Origin: Dermatemys mawii
Taxonomy: Eukaryota > Chordata > Testudines > Dermatemydidae
Direction of reading: 5' to 3'
NCBI GenBank assembly: GCA_007922305.1
Contig: ML677348.1
Location: 20,363,677-20,427,676 of the forward strand
Length of the DNA stretch: 64,000 bases
This document shows, one piece after another, positions 12,600 to 25,200 of this stretch. The position numbers and the translations under genes were made by a program. The first letter of the stretch is position 1. Every line of letters starts with the position of its first letter. The notes under the pieces were generated by a model. The model ran no database searches. It had not been told where the DNA came from and saw nothing but the letters and a program-made list of their open reading frames with translations.

Positions 12600-13224
12600 A
12601 ATTTCTGGTTGCTGCGGACAGTTGCACAGCAGCTGAACGTGGTGGAGCACCCTTTCTGGTTCCAGGAAACAAGCACTGACTGGTAGGACCACATTGTTAT
12701 GCAGCTATAAGATGATGACCAGTGATTGCAGAACCTTTGACTGCGCAAGGCCACTTTCCACAGTTCTGAAGTGCAGCAACACTAAAATGAGACCTGCTCT
12801 GAGAATGGAGAAGCAAGTGGTGATCACTGTGGAAGTTTACAATGCCAGATTGCTACCACTCAGTGGCGAATCAATTCAGAATTGGAAGATCTACTGTGGG
12901 AGCTGTTGTGATCCAAGTGTGCAAGGCCATTAATTGACTTCTGCTAAGAAGGGTAGTGACTCTGGGCAGCGTGCAGGACATAGTGGATGGTTTTGCCACA
13001 ATGCGGTTCTCTAGCTGTGGTGGGGTGATAGGTGGCACATGTATCCCTATCTTGGCACCAGCCCACCTTGCCAAAAGTACAAAAACCGAAAGGGGTACTT
13101 CTCAATGGTGTTGCAAGTGCTGGTGGATCACAGGGACCGTTTCACCAACATAACATGGGATGGTCAGGAAAGGAGCATGACGCGCACATCTTTAGGAACA
13201 CAGGTTTGTTCAGAAAGCTGCAGA
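12600..13224 (+). pseudogene. Harbinger transposase, N-terminal and central part
   Basis: Across shifting plus-strand frames the translation shows STDWWDHIVMQL, then GSVQDIVDGFATM, GGVIGGTCIPILAP, YKNRKGYFSMVLQ and HDAHIFRNTGLFRKLQ. These are landmarks of the DDE_Tnp_4 (HARBI1-like) nuclease domain of PIF/Harbinger transposases. Family members normally have an acidic residue in the first catalytic block (DGTH-like). Here it reads GGTC, so the first catalytic Asp is lost. Several stops and at least three frame changes show it is dead. The reading frame ends where the LTR begins and resumes at 14461. Confidence 0.85.
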
Positions 13225-14278
13225 TGTAGGGATGACATATTAAAGTATTAAAAATGATTCCCCAAGTGGAAGTGACTCCCCCATAATTTGTTCCCTACAA
13301 CTGAAAGTCTACATAGTATAAGTTTGTTAAGTAGAAGTAGCTTGATAAGTGTTTAGATTTATTATTATTATTTGTTAAGATTGTTAAATGTTTAGATTTA
13401 TTATTATTGCCCTTTTAAAATATAATTTGTTAATATTAGGTCATGTAACTTGAAATTGTACTATGTAGCCAGAAACAGCTTCTCTCTCTCTGTCCCAGGG
13501 CACGCTCAAACTTTTGCAAGTAGCTACTTGAAATTGACATTGCAGCGATACATTGTAACCATGCATTGTCAAGCCACTAACTCGGCTCTGGGAGCCAAGC
13601 CCTGTAATTGATCAAGAACATTGTTACACAATTGATGCCAGTTCTCTTCAAAGCACTGTGAACCAATTAACCCTAATCGCAAAGTGAAACATTGTAACTA
13701 TAACAGTAACTAACTCAGCACTCAGAGAGAGAGTGTTTTGAGAAATGCCACCCAGAAACTTTTATAATTTTTTGTAACTATTGTATGTGTAAAATTATTA
13801 TTATACAAAATACTGTATGTGAAACATTAATTAGCGAATGTACGTAAGAGAGAGAGCTTGGACAATGAATGGATGGTTTGAGACGTTCCAGCCTAAGAAT
13901 GCAGCATCAAAGGGCTGAAGAAGGCGTCAGGTGCCAGTGCAACCAAAAGGTGTCAAGTGGAGAAAAACTGGAGACTGGAGGTCCACCCTACGAGATCACT
14001 GACGAGCACCTGGCAGCCACCCTGAAGACATCAGCATGACGCAGCAATTCCCATAGACTGGCATAGGAAGAAATTCCTATAAAGACTGGACCAAAAGACT
14101 ATGGAGTCAGAGTCCAAGGTTCTGCTGCCAGCCTACCAGGAGCGTCAGATGTGCATCTGATCAGGACTTTGCTCCCCACTACCATCACCTGTGTATAGAA
14201 TACCTGGCCAGTATGCTGTCACAAGCAACTTCCAGGCTGGTAACTATAACAATTACCCAGAACCTGAATGAATGTTTT

Positions 14279-14309
<31 letters not shown>

Positions 14310-14456
14310 ATAAGGGTTAAGTAGTAATAGGAATAAGTAGTTAAACAATGTTGTTTGCTTCATCTTTTCTTTATTCTTTATTATTATCTTTACAATAAAT
14401 GTGGCTTTTTGCCTTATCCCCCTCATAAGATCCTGCTTGCTTCTATTGGTATAACA
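13225..14456 (+). mobile_element. Solo LTR inserted in the Harbinger transposase
   Basis: The LTR runs from TGTAGGGATGAC to TTGGTATAACA (TG…CA) and is flanked by the 4-bp duplication CAGA (13221–13224 and 14457–14460). It carries AATAAA near 14393 about 60 bases before its end. Its last ~110 bases are closely similar to the inverse of 63892–64000, so both LTRs belong to one retrovirus family. No internal retroviral sequence remains. Confidence 0.85.
14279..14312. repeat. (TA)n(TG)n microsatellite
   Basis: A TA run followed by a TG run inside the LTR. Confidence 0.95.
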
Positions 14457-14460
14457 CAGA

Positions 14461-14765
14461 CACGGGCTTTTTTTCCAGACCACAAAATAACTATTGGTGT
14501 TGTTGAAATGGCAATCATGATCCTGGGAGAGCCAGCCTATCCCTTGCTCCTATGGTTTATGAAGCTGTACACCGGACACCTAGACTGATGTAAGGAGTAG
14601 CTCAACAATAGGCTGAGCAAGTGCAACATGGTGATGGAATGCTCCTTTGAATGTTTGAAGGGTCGCTGACGCAGTTTGCTTACTAAAGTAGACCTCAGTG
14701 AAAGCAATATCTCCATTGTTATCGCTGCCTGCTGTGTGGACCATAATATCTGTCCCCACTGCTCC
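14461..14765 (+). pseudogene. Harbinger transposase, C-terminal part
   Basis: Translation resumes with FFPDHKITIGVVEMAIMIL, then EPAYPLLLWFMKLYTGHLD, NNRLSKCNMVMECSFECLKG and VDLSESNISIVIAACC. These correspond to the last third of a DDE_Tnp_4 transposase, including the region of the third acidic catalytic residue (the E of the VxECxF block). A stop interrupts the segment after TGHLD and another follows ECLKGR. Confidence 0.85.
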
Positions 14766-15139
14766 TTGTCCCATTACTGCCCCAACTCCTATCCAGCTCC
14801 CTGCCCCAAGAAACCCCTGGGGACTCCCATATCCTATACAACCCCCGCTCCCATTCCCCGTCCCCTGACTGCTCCCCCAGAACCTCTGCCCCATCCAACT
14901 GTCCCCTGCTCCCTGTCCCTACTGACTGCACCCTGGGACCCTCAGCCCCTTATCCAACCCCCAGGCCCCGACCCCCTTACCACACCATGCAGCATGTCTG
15001 GCTCCGCAGGGACCACAGGAGCTAGACATGCTGCCCAGCTGGACCAGGGAGTGCTGCCAAAGCCACCGGCAGGAGCTATGGGTCAGCACCACGCTGCTTC
15101 CCACTGCCTCCATTGGACTAGAGCAGCAAACCGCAGCCA
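14766..15139. mobile_element. GC-rich hAT-like internal fragment
   Basis: Pyrimidine-rich imperfect repeats (CCCC-TGAC and CAACCCCC type) resemble the inverse of the interior of 41092–41651. Termini are not visible. Placed by similarity only. Confidence 0.45.
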
Positions 15140-16290
15140 GTGGGAAACGCCAGCGCAGGTAAACAAACCGGCGGAGCCCACCAAGGGTGCTTACCCCGGG
15201 GGGCCGGGTGCCAAGGTTGCCGATCTTGCCGCTGTCCAAGGAGGTTTTTTTATTGCATTGCCATAGCAGGGCGCTCAGCCCCCCCTCCCGGAGACAAATT
15301 TGAGCACAGACACGTGCACACACCCAGGCTGACGCGAGGCACCGTCCATCACCCCAACTCCGTGGCCCTCGCCCAGGCCCGGCCCAAGTCTTCACGGGCC
15401 AGACCAGCCACGTTCCCAAGCTTGTCTGCGCGACGGCCCGGGTCAGGAACGCACTTTCGGAAGCGATGGAAGCGGAGCGGCTCCGCAGCAGGCTCCAAGC
15501 GCCGGGCCCGGCGAAGCCAGCGGCCGACACGGAGCCACCGGTGCCACGTTTTCGGGTTGGTTTGTTTAAATTGCTCTTCTCTCTCCAGCCAGCGGGTGAA
15601 GCGGCAAAGCCCCGGGGACCAGTCACCAGCCCCCGCAAGCCAGGGGCGGCCTCGCCACCTCGCCTCCCACTGAGCCGCTCAGGGCTTCCTCGCGCCTGCT
15701 CGGCGCTCTCCCGCCTCCGTCCCCGTTGTCTCCCGCGCCTGTCAGGCGGACCCGGCGCCCCCCGCCCCCGCTGGACGGCTCCCGCCCCGGACAGAGGGGG
15801 AGGGCACCGCACGAGGCGCGGAAGCCACAGGGCAGGCGCTGCGCTTCAGACCTCCGCCGCCAGATGGCGCCGTCGCCGGCCTCTGCCGTTCGGTGCGGGG
15901 CCTGCTGCCGCCTCGCTGCTGCCGGCCGGGGCGGGCGGCTGCTCGGGCGCGGCGATGGCGGCGGGCGGGGAGCGGAGCAGCACGCGGGACCGGCTGCTGG
16001 CGGCGCTGGAGGATCTGGAGCTGCTGGCCAGGTACCCGCGCCGGGGAGCCCCGGGCCGGCCGGACTCGCGCCGCTGCGTGGAGGAGCCGGTGGTTCCCGT
16101 ATGGCGGGGCAGCGCCGAGAGGCCCCTGTGCGGGTGGCGGTGGGGGGATGCCCCGGGGACGGTGCGGGGATGCCGTGGGAGTGGGGAGCCGCTGCCCGCC
16201 GGGTCGGACGTGCCCCAGGGATGGGGGCTCTGTCCCGAGGACGGGGGCCCCCGCCCCACACCCACAGAGACACGGTGCGAGTAACTGAAA
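15140..16290 (+). promoter_or_regulatory. MED4: CpG-rich promoter region of MED4
   Basis: Composition switches abruptly to GC-rich with dense CpG dinucleotides. The MED4 start codon lies at 15955 and the CpG-rich zone continues into intron 1. There is no obvious TATA box, as is usual for housekeeping CpG promoters. Overlapping open frames on both strands (for example 14919–15812 and 15623–16273 minus) are by-products of composition. Confidence 0.8.
15955..16031 (+). CDS. MED4: MED4 coding exon 1
   Basis: 77 bases, from ATG in a purine-poor CpG context to the donor GTACCC. Encodes [20 protein letters not shown] and the start of the LELLAR segment. Ends in phase 2. Confidence 0.95.
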
Positions 16291-19200
16291 TCCCTTTCCC
16301 CGGACAGGGGCTTGAAATGTTGTTTCTTTAACTTCTTCCTGCGTGTGAAACTAACGCGGAGAATTAATTCCCTGGCAGGGCTGCAGAGAGGCAGGTCAGT
16401 GTCCCATGAGCGTCTGTACGAAAACAAACGTTAAAGCGGGACTGGGGTGGGGGGGGGAATGAACTGAGGACGTGTTATTACCCGAATTACTAGTAAAGTA
16501 CTTAATTAAAACCGAAATTTTTTAACGTGTGGCGCTCATATAGTACTCTAGAGTGTGTTAGACACTTTACAGCCATATAAAACACTTCTTTGATCTGTAG
16601 CACTTGAACTTACAATATATAGCCAACATGTAGACTACTAAGGTCTGAGAGGAAGGGATAGAACAAACTTTGTAAAAAAATCTTGTCTATTTTATTGATC
16701 CTTGTCCAAAGCCCTTTTTTTGTTTTGTTTTAGTGTTCACAATGTAACTCCGCTTTATTTTCTATATTGCCTTTCTGTGGCTCGTCTATTCGTTCGGGGT
16801 AGTGTGCACATTAATTGATTTGTGTAGACCTTGCTGGTGTGCACTACAGTTTCTCTAGTGTTCTTAATGAAGTACAATTTGAAACAACCCTCAGCAGCTC
16901 TTTCCTCCATTAACTCACCCACAAACTCTTGGTGTTCTTTATTTTTCTTCTATCCACATCCTTCTTCCATGCCACAGAAATTTTTCTCATTTCTTCAGAC
17001 ATTAATTATTAATTAAAAATTTGCTGATGCCAAAGGGTTGCAAGTAGTGTTCTTTGGTTCAGTCTTTTTCCTTCCAGAGATTGCCTCTTCAAAGTAAGTT
17101 GGTAACCTAATGTATTTTCCTATTTATATGGATGGTTTACTCTTTGTATTTTTTTCAGTTGCTAGGGATTTGAAAATACACTGGTCTGTTTCTTTTTCAG
17201 ATTACAGTATCATGTTCTGCCACATTATCTGGGTTGCAAGTATTACAGGGAATTTCCCTGTATAAAATTATGCTTTCCATTTTGTATGTCATCCTTTATT
17301 TTGGCCTCAGGTTCTATGAATGCTTGCTTTTACAAAACCTAAATTTTGGGCAAAATTTGACCTGAGATAATTGTTTCAAAATAATTTAGCTAACATCTCA
17401 AGCGGAAGATATTTTTTTTATCAAGGCAAACCATTCTGAACTTATTCACTTCCTGCATACATTTATTTGAAGTAGCACAGCCCCAAGTGATCTGTTTGGG
17501 CACATTCTAGCAGCCCCGTGAAATCCATGCTGTCAGCTGCACACTTTATGGGAATAAGGGTCTGCCAACATGGATCAGATTGTAGGATCAGGGTCTACAT
17601 GAACCTATTAAGCAGACTGGCAATTTCTGTATAACTTTAACTAGTGCCTCATTACCTTTATGAAAAAGTTATACTAAACATTTTAAAATGGTTCCTACCA
17701 AGATCATATAATGATTAGGTTCTGTAAAGATGTAATTACAGAATAATTATTCACACTTCTAAAAATGTAAACCAAATTTAAGTTGCTTTTAAAAAAATAG
17801 TATCCAAATTATGATTAATCTTTTTTCTTTATCACTAGGACACAAGGATTCTTGAAAACAATACAAAGACAAAAATAAGTACGAGTACTTGTGGCACCTT
17901 AGAGACTAACAAATTTATTTGGGCATAAGCTTTTGTGGGCTAAAACCTGCTTCATCAGATGCATGGAGTGGAAGATACAGTAGGAAGATATAAAGGGAAC
18001 ATGAAAAGATGGGGGTTGTATGGCTACTCCCATCTTTTCATGTTCTCTGTGTAGGTATATATATCTTCCTACTGTATCTTCCACTCCATGCATATAATGA
18101 AGTGGGTTTTAGCCACAAAAGCTTATGCCCAAATAAATTTGTTAGTCTCTAAGATGCCACAAATACTCCTCGTTCTTTTTGCTGATACAGACTAACATGG
18201 CTACCACTCTGAAACCAATACAAAGACAGAATCTGAATAGAGCTAATATTTATCTGTTGGGAACCGTATGAAAGTTCCAATTCAGGCTGATGACAAATAG
18301 GCAAAGTGGACTTTAAATCAGCCAGTGATTGATACAATGAATGTGAAATGCTCATGTGCAAGGTAACTGCTTTAGTCTGATCCCTGGCTTATAGGCATTG
18401 ATGCAAATACTCCACATTACTATCTTCTGGACCCTTGTTTTCCCATAGATCCATGTAGAAAGATTGGCAGTTCTGTTGTTAAACTCTTTAAATGAATTTT
18501 GTCACTTTTGCTTAACAAAAAAACATGCAAGATGGAGAACTGGCAATGTTACATTTCCAGTCAAAATTTGTATATCTTAAAACTGACTGTGACACCCCCC
18601 CGAGATGGATCTCTGGGACTGCTGTGCCCCCTTAATTCTCCTCCCTGGGCTGTCTCTTGCAATTCTGTGCTAGTGACAAGCAGCAAAATCCTTCTAGGTG
18701 CTGTGATCACTGAGCCAACAACATGCAGGAACACACCAGGTAAATTGCATGAATGGTCTATAAGCCACTCATGAATTACACAGGGAGAGAGAGACCAGTA
18801 AATTTCCCCAACTCCCAGAGATGTCCCAGCTTACACTGCTCAAGACATTCTAATTAATTAATTAGCCTCTTTGTCAAAGGATAATGAACATGCACTAGCC
18901 TTTGTAATCTGAGCAGATTTCCTGCAAGTACTTTAGACAAAGTCAATGATAAGGATAAAACATTAAAATAAGTTTATTAACTACAGAAAAATAGATTTTA
19001 AGTGATTACAAGTGTTAGGCACAGAGGTCAATGTTGGTTACATAAGAAATAAAAATAGAGGTAAATGTTGGTTACATAAGAAATAAAAATAGAATCACAA
19101 ACTAAATTCTAACTTTAACAGACTAAGCAAGATTTGAATTAAACAGCTTTTCTCTTCCCATTGGATGTTCCAGGCAGTTTACAGTTCTTAATACACAGCC

Positions 19201-22200
19201 TGAATTCACTTCTCAGCCTGGGACCAAAATCGTCAGTTCAAAGATTTTGTCTTCTGAATGATCTTCCAGGTGTTGATGGGGGAGGAGACAGGACCAATGG
19301 TGATGTCATTGACCTCTCATTTATACTTTCTCACCAAGTGCTAGAACAGGAGTGGGCAAACTATGGCCCACAGGCCACACATGACCTGTTGGATCTTTTA
19401 ATGTAGCCCTCAAGTTCCTGTTGAGGAGTGGGGTCAGGGGCTTGCCCCGCTCCATGCTCCAGCCAGGTAGTGTGGTTGGGGGCTTTCTGTGTGGCTCCCA
19501 GAAGTAGTGGCATGTCTCTGCTCTGGCTCCTGTGCATAAGGGCAGCGGGCTCCGCACACAACCTCCAACCCAAGCGCCACCCCCTGCAGCTTCCATTAGC
19601 CACCTCTGCATAGGAGCCAGAGTGCGGACATGCTGCTGCTTCCAGTAAGTGCTGTCTGGATCTTGCACCCGAATCCTCTTCCCCAGCCCTGATCCCCTTC
19701 CCGCCTTCTGAGCCCCTCAGTCTTGTTGCAAAAACTGCTTATTTCCTTTGGAGTTCAGTCCAATATACCNNNNNNNNNNACTACAACATTCTAAGTTACA
19801 TTTTCCTAACAATCATTTTCTTAACAGTCTCAGCCCAGAACGCTCTCCTTCACCCCATCAACACATATGGCTGGCCTCATGCAAATCTGTCTTGTCAGTT
19901 TTAATTGCTTCATTGTTGCCACTGAAAGGCTGGCTGTGAGGGTTTTCCGCTTACTGCATACTTCAGTAACTAGCATATAGCAATACTTCAGAACTCCACA
20001 TACAATGATAGAACATACAATTCAACAGGATATTAATGTTCAACAGATTAAGAATTTTTACATGATACCTCACAAATCCATGCATTATACAAAACATAAT
20101 CATAACACAGTGGTGAATATGGGGGTTGCTATTTTGTGGTACGGAGTCTCACACTGACTCTCTTGATTTCTATTAATGTAGATGAAAGGCTATGTTATTT
20201 CTTCATTTGTTTCATTACACACATTTTCATCCTACATATTTCTAATTGAAGGGTCACTTAGTACACTGCCAACATTAACTGTGTGCACGGTATTTACATC
20301 TGAATCGACATCTCATAACTGTGAGCTGCAGCCTCAACTTATTTCCAAATAGAATTGTATGTCTCTTGAAAATCTTACTACTTAGTGATCTGCTGAAGAA
20401 CTCACTTAGGCTGTGTCTGCACTGCCACTTTCAGTCCTAAAACGTTAGTTGTTCAGGGGTGTGCAAAAACGCCCTCCTGAGCAACAAAAGTTTTCATGCT
20501 GAAAAGTGCCAGCACAGATGGTGCTTTATCGTACTCCTGGTGATAAAACTACCACCACTCATTTGGGGTGTTGTGTTTTTTTTTAATCACTGGGAGAGCT
20601 CTCCCTGACAATAAAGCATATCTGCACATACGCTGTAACGTGAGCAGTGTAGACATACCTTTAGAGTGACTGACAATGGTCCGCTAAACTCAGTCTCTGA
20701 AAGCCCACGGACACTGGACTGTTTCTGGCCTTTGTCTATGTCCTGAAAGATTTCTGTTAGTACCCAAACTTGATATGCCTGCAAATGCTTCATAAGGAGC
20801 TTCAGGTGTTGTGTATTGTGTTAATTTCAAGTTTAAATGTAAAATTTTTAGCATCTGGATTTATGTTTGATTTATTATTCCATATACTGTTCTTGCTTGG
20901 CCCAATGAATGTAACATTTCATATGTGATTACAAGTATTTATCTATGCACATAGACAATTCACTTAAGCTTTCCTCTAGAAGCTCAGAATCTTTAAAATA
21001 TCTCTCCCATTTTCTCTGTTCTGTAGGTTTTGTTAGTGACATTTTGAAATTGCTCTATTTTGAAACTGTTCCTGTGTCCTTTTTCTAGGAACACTAAGAA
21101 TGTTTGTTTCTCCTTAATATGTTGTCATAATCACTGAGCTTGGTAACATTGGTAATAGGATTCTTCTCTCTTGAGATGCTCCTGTGCCATGATTTTGGGT
21201 ACCCTGGTGTTCTTTATATTTCCTTCTATTCAGCTCTTTTTTTAGTGAATTCATACATTCCTCTTAATATATGTTTTTAAAGTCTTCCATCTCTCCAAGT
21301 AGCATAATAAATCAGATTAGGACACTTCTCTGCCAGCTAGGAACAGATGGAGTCCTTGTAACTTGGCTTGGAGTTAAAAAACACAAGTAAGGATTCGTCT
21401 TTCGTTTAGTGAGATGTGGACCTATAACATCTGCTAATATGCCATCCAACTAGTTACTCAGCGTTTCTGAGTCCGTCCTAACTACCTTTTACATAGGACT
21501 GTTGATCTGCTGCAGTGTGAGGGGCTGAAGCATAAATGTGTGTTCTTTTAGCCATTCAGAGCTGCTAGTTCTTTGAATGTATCCTTTATTTTCACAAATA
21601 AGCTGATTTCTGATTTTTTTAATTCAATTCAAATAAGCAAGGGAGTCAGTCTCTAGAGTCAGTTTTTTCCTGGAAATGTAATGTTATCAGTTCTTCATCT
21701 TGCACATTTCTTTTTGTTAAGTAAAGGTGACAATATTCATTCAAGGGATTTATTCACAGAATAGAGTGACAGACTTAATACACGGATCTGTGAGAAGATT
21801 ATTCAGCTTTTTGGTTTTGGTACAGTTTGTTTAAGAAAAACTTTATTGCCAAGTTATGTGTTGACTTATCCTATGCAAATCCATTGGAGGTAGGATGTAT
21901 AAATAATATAGAATTTGGCCTCCTTTCAAGGTTACCCCGAAAGCTTTAACAGGTTCCATCAATACACTTGTGTAAATTCATTGAAGGAAATGGGATTGCA
22001 CAGATTTGACTGATAGAACCTGAGTTCCTTTCTTCTCACACTCAGTTTGACTCTGAATTTAGGTTGATTATGTGGAAGTGGTAGTCTTAGTTGTAGACTG
22101 AGCACCTTTGATATGAAAATAAGAGAGCCAGTAAACATGGACTTCTCCTTAAATACAAACATTTTTAAACAGGCTGCTGCTTATTTTACCAGAAACATCC

Positions 22201-25200
22201 AGCTACCTTCCAACTTCAAAGTTGCTGAATATGTTGGTCTTTTCTGATTTTTCTCTTTGAAAAGATGTACCATAGGAATGAGTGAAAATTTTGAATTTGC
22301 AGATATTTTGTTTATATATAGGTAGGTGTACACACACACACACACACACACACAATCAAGGTAATATTGCTTATGTGGCTATCTGGTTAAAAAGGCTGAA
22401 CTCTTGTGACTTGCACAATTTGTGTTGGCTTTCTATGAAACATGGAACAGCTGCAATGAAGGAAGAGAAATTAAATGGTTATCTTTGTCTTGCAGTGAAG
22501 TCTGGTATTGAAATATAAGATGAGAGCCAAAATGAACTAAAAACAAAAAAAAGAATACCTCCATGTGAAAATGCCACAGATCTTGCAACATTTTCCAATA
22601 GAATTCCACTGTCAGTGTTTAATAATCAGTTATGGAAGAGCTGATTTGGTTGGAAAGGGGTTTGTCTGGATTGGGAGACTTAGGCTTTGTTTACACTGGC
22701 AAATTTCTGCACAGTAAAGCAGTTTTCTGTGCTGTAACTCCTGAGGTGTACACATTGCCAAGCCACTTAGTTGCAGCCCTGTGAAAAAAACACCCCAACG
22801 AGAGGCATAGAGCTTTCTTTGCTGGGGCTACAGTGCCGCAGTGCCATTGTATACACTCTGGTTGATTACAGCACTGCAGTTGGCCTCCGGGAAGTGTCCC
22901 ACAATGCCTATTCTTCCCATATTTTCTGGTCATTGGTTTGAACTCTACTGTCTGCCTTCAGGTGACCAACTGTGAGCCCCACCCCTTAAATTCCTTGGGA
23001 ATTTTGAAAGTCCCCTTCCTGTTTGCTCGATGATGTGTATAGTGGTCTTGGCACATCTTTCCAGGTGACCATTCCAGCTCCATGCACCAGGCGATCCCCT
23101 GCTTGGAGCCATGCTGAGCTGCTGGACTTCATCAGCATTTGGGGAGAGAAGGCTGTCCAGTCCTAGCTGTGCTCCAGCCGTAGGAATTATGATACCTACA
23201 GACAGATTTCACGATGCATGACAGAAAGGGGCCATGGACACACTGCAGTGCAGGATCAAAGTGAAGGAGCTGTGGAATGCCTGCCACAAGGCGCAGGAGG
23301 CAAACCACCACTCTGGGGCTGTACACACGAGCTGCTGGCTCTACAAAGAGCTGGATGCAATACTCTGTGGTGACCCCACCTGCACTGTGAAGGCCACTGT
23401 GGATACTTAGGTGGTTTGCGTGCCAGTCGAGTGGACGGAGTCAGGAGGCAATCTTGGATGAGGATGTGGAAGGGAAGAGGGACCCAGAGGCAGAGGACGA
23501 CTCAGAGGCCAGAGGTGCATGCAGCCAGGAGCTCTCCTCTACCCCGGAGGAGACCAGTCACAACCGTCTGAGCTTGGTGAAGCACAAACAGGAGAGGAGA
23601 CCCCCCTGGTAAGTGGCTTTGATTTTGGGAATTGCTAAAGCAAGTTGTTGAGGAGGGTTGCAGAAAACAGGCTTGTGTCTGTGTGATGCACGTACCGCCA
23701 CATACCTGGTGTGAGCTGCCGAACTGGGTGTTGACTGACTCCCTCACTTTATAGAAACCCACCTCAGAGATCTCCACGACATTCTCATGGAGATACTAGG
23801 CAATCTGCTGATGTAGGCTCTTTGGAAGAGCTGCTTTGTTTCTTGCTCCATTAAAAGTAACTTTCCTGCACCACTATGCTGTCACTGGAGAAGGGGTGGG
23901 GAGTGGGGACCATTGCTGCACCCAAGCGAGCCGCATAAGGGCCAGGCAGAAGCCACAGTCTTGGAGAAGACTCTCCCTTGATTTCCTGCTCACCCTCAGC
24001 AGCGAGATATCTTCCATAATGAACAAAGCCAGTGGAAAACATGCGGACAACAATGATTATCCCCACCCCTGCGGTTACTCACCATTTTGGGAATTTTGTG
24101 GCTCATGTGTACTGGCCTGGGGTCAGCCAGTTAGTGACATGTATGTGAATAGTTGGCTGTATTTTAAGTCACTGAATCGGTGGCCTGTGTATTGCAGACA
24201 GTACTGCTTCTGTAAAATGTTGCATTTTGGCTTCACAGATATAACCTTGGGATCCCGGCCTCCCTCTTTGGTATTGCTGGCTGAATGGCTGTGAAGAAGT
24301 AGAAAGCAGCCACAAAGAACTAAAGAGGACTTTTTGTGTGAAGCCATGATGCGCTTGTGACGTCACCAGACAGCAAGTGTGAAAAATTGGGACAGGGTGT
24401 GGGGGGTAATAGGAGCCTATATAAGAAAAAGACCCCAACATCGGGACTGTCCCTATAAAATCAGGACATCTGGTCACACTATGCGTTCCTTGGCTGAAAA
24501 ACAAGAACTGCAGGACAGCAAGAAGAGGCACCAAAAGGGGAATGCGGCGCACCAGAACAAAGCATATTTTCATCGGCCTGGTCCAGCCTCCCATATAGGC
24601 GCACCAGAACGAAGCCACAGAGTGGCTCCTAAAGGTTATGGAGCGCCAAGCAGACATGCTTCAGGCAATATTAGCTCTTCAAACTGAGCATCTTCTCACT
24701 CACCCTCCTGTGCAGCCCCCAGATCCTGCCAACACACTCTTATCAACCTCCTGGCTCCAGTCTGTATCTGCTGCATTCCACTCCTGCCCCATCACAGTCC
24801 AGCCCTGCGGACTCCCAGTACCCACTGCACTCAGCACCTGTCCCTCTGCAGTTTAGCCCTGCTGAAGAACAGTACCAGCTGCATTGTATTCCAAAGGACA
24901 AGACTGCATGATACGTGGACATATACAAATCTTTAACTGTCCCGTGACCCCCACCTCCTCCAGGAACATTTCCCATCTCCCATGCTGATGTGTTTTTTTG
25001 TTTGTGTCTCTCTCCTCTGGTGGTGGTTTTTTTAATAAAATAATTGTTTTGGTTTGAAAACAATGTTTATTTCATTAGTTGAAAGAAAACAGAGCCCTTC
25101 AAAGCAACAGGCAATTTTCTTAAACCTTCACTATGCATTGTCTGCACCAATCACAATCGCCTCCTAGCATTACAAGCATTGCACTCCCGAGCATAGCAAC

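Larger units (their letters stand above)
11660..14765 (+). mobile_element. Decayed autonomous PIF/Harbinger transposon
   Basis: The left part (ACATGTCCACACTACAAG, and a palindromic block around 11787–11820 containing CCCACAGTGCA) looks like the terminal region of the same superfamily as the nearby TTA-flanked MITEs. A transposase relic follows, in two pieces (12600–13224 and 14461–14765) separated by a solo LTR. The right terminus is not clear because GC-rich hAT-like sequence follows at 14766. Confidence 0.65.
18588..20153 (-). mobile_element. Solo LTR with exact 5-bp target duplication
   Basis: On the plus strand it reads TGTGACACCCCC…GGAGTCTCACA and is flanked by CTGAC on both sides (18583–18587 and 20154–20158). 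Minus-strand signals set the orientation: a TATA box (complement of 19319–19325) upstream of AATAAA (complement of 18973–18978). A hAT element (19347–~19720) sits inside. A 10-base assembly gap lies at 19770–19779. Confidence 0.85.
23050..24870 (+). pseudogene. Harbinger Myb/SANT-like DNA-binding protein relic
   Basis: The translation near 23110–23410 reads [57 protein letters not shown] and [20 protein letters not shown]. This is the trihelix Myb/SANT (Myb_DNA-bind_4-like) domain used by Harbinger accessory proteins. An acidic stretch follows (near 23455–23520). A C-terminal block at 24640–24720 reads [20 protein letters not shown]. Stops, frame shifts and a MITE at 24362–24484 break the gene. 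A 40-base foreign segment at 24561–24600 breaks it again. Confidence 0.8.

Noticed and set aside
14919..15812. 297-codon minus-strand open frame at the MED4 CpG island
   Set aside because: It spans GC-rich promoter and repeat sequence, is arginine/glycine/alanine-rich, overlaps the MED4 5' region on the other strand and shows no known domain.
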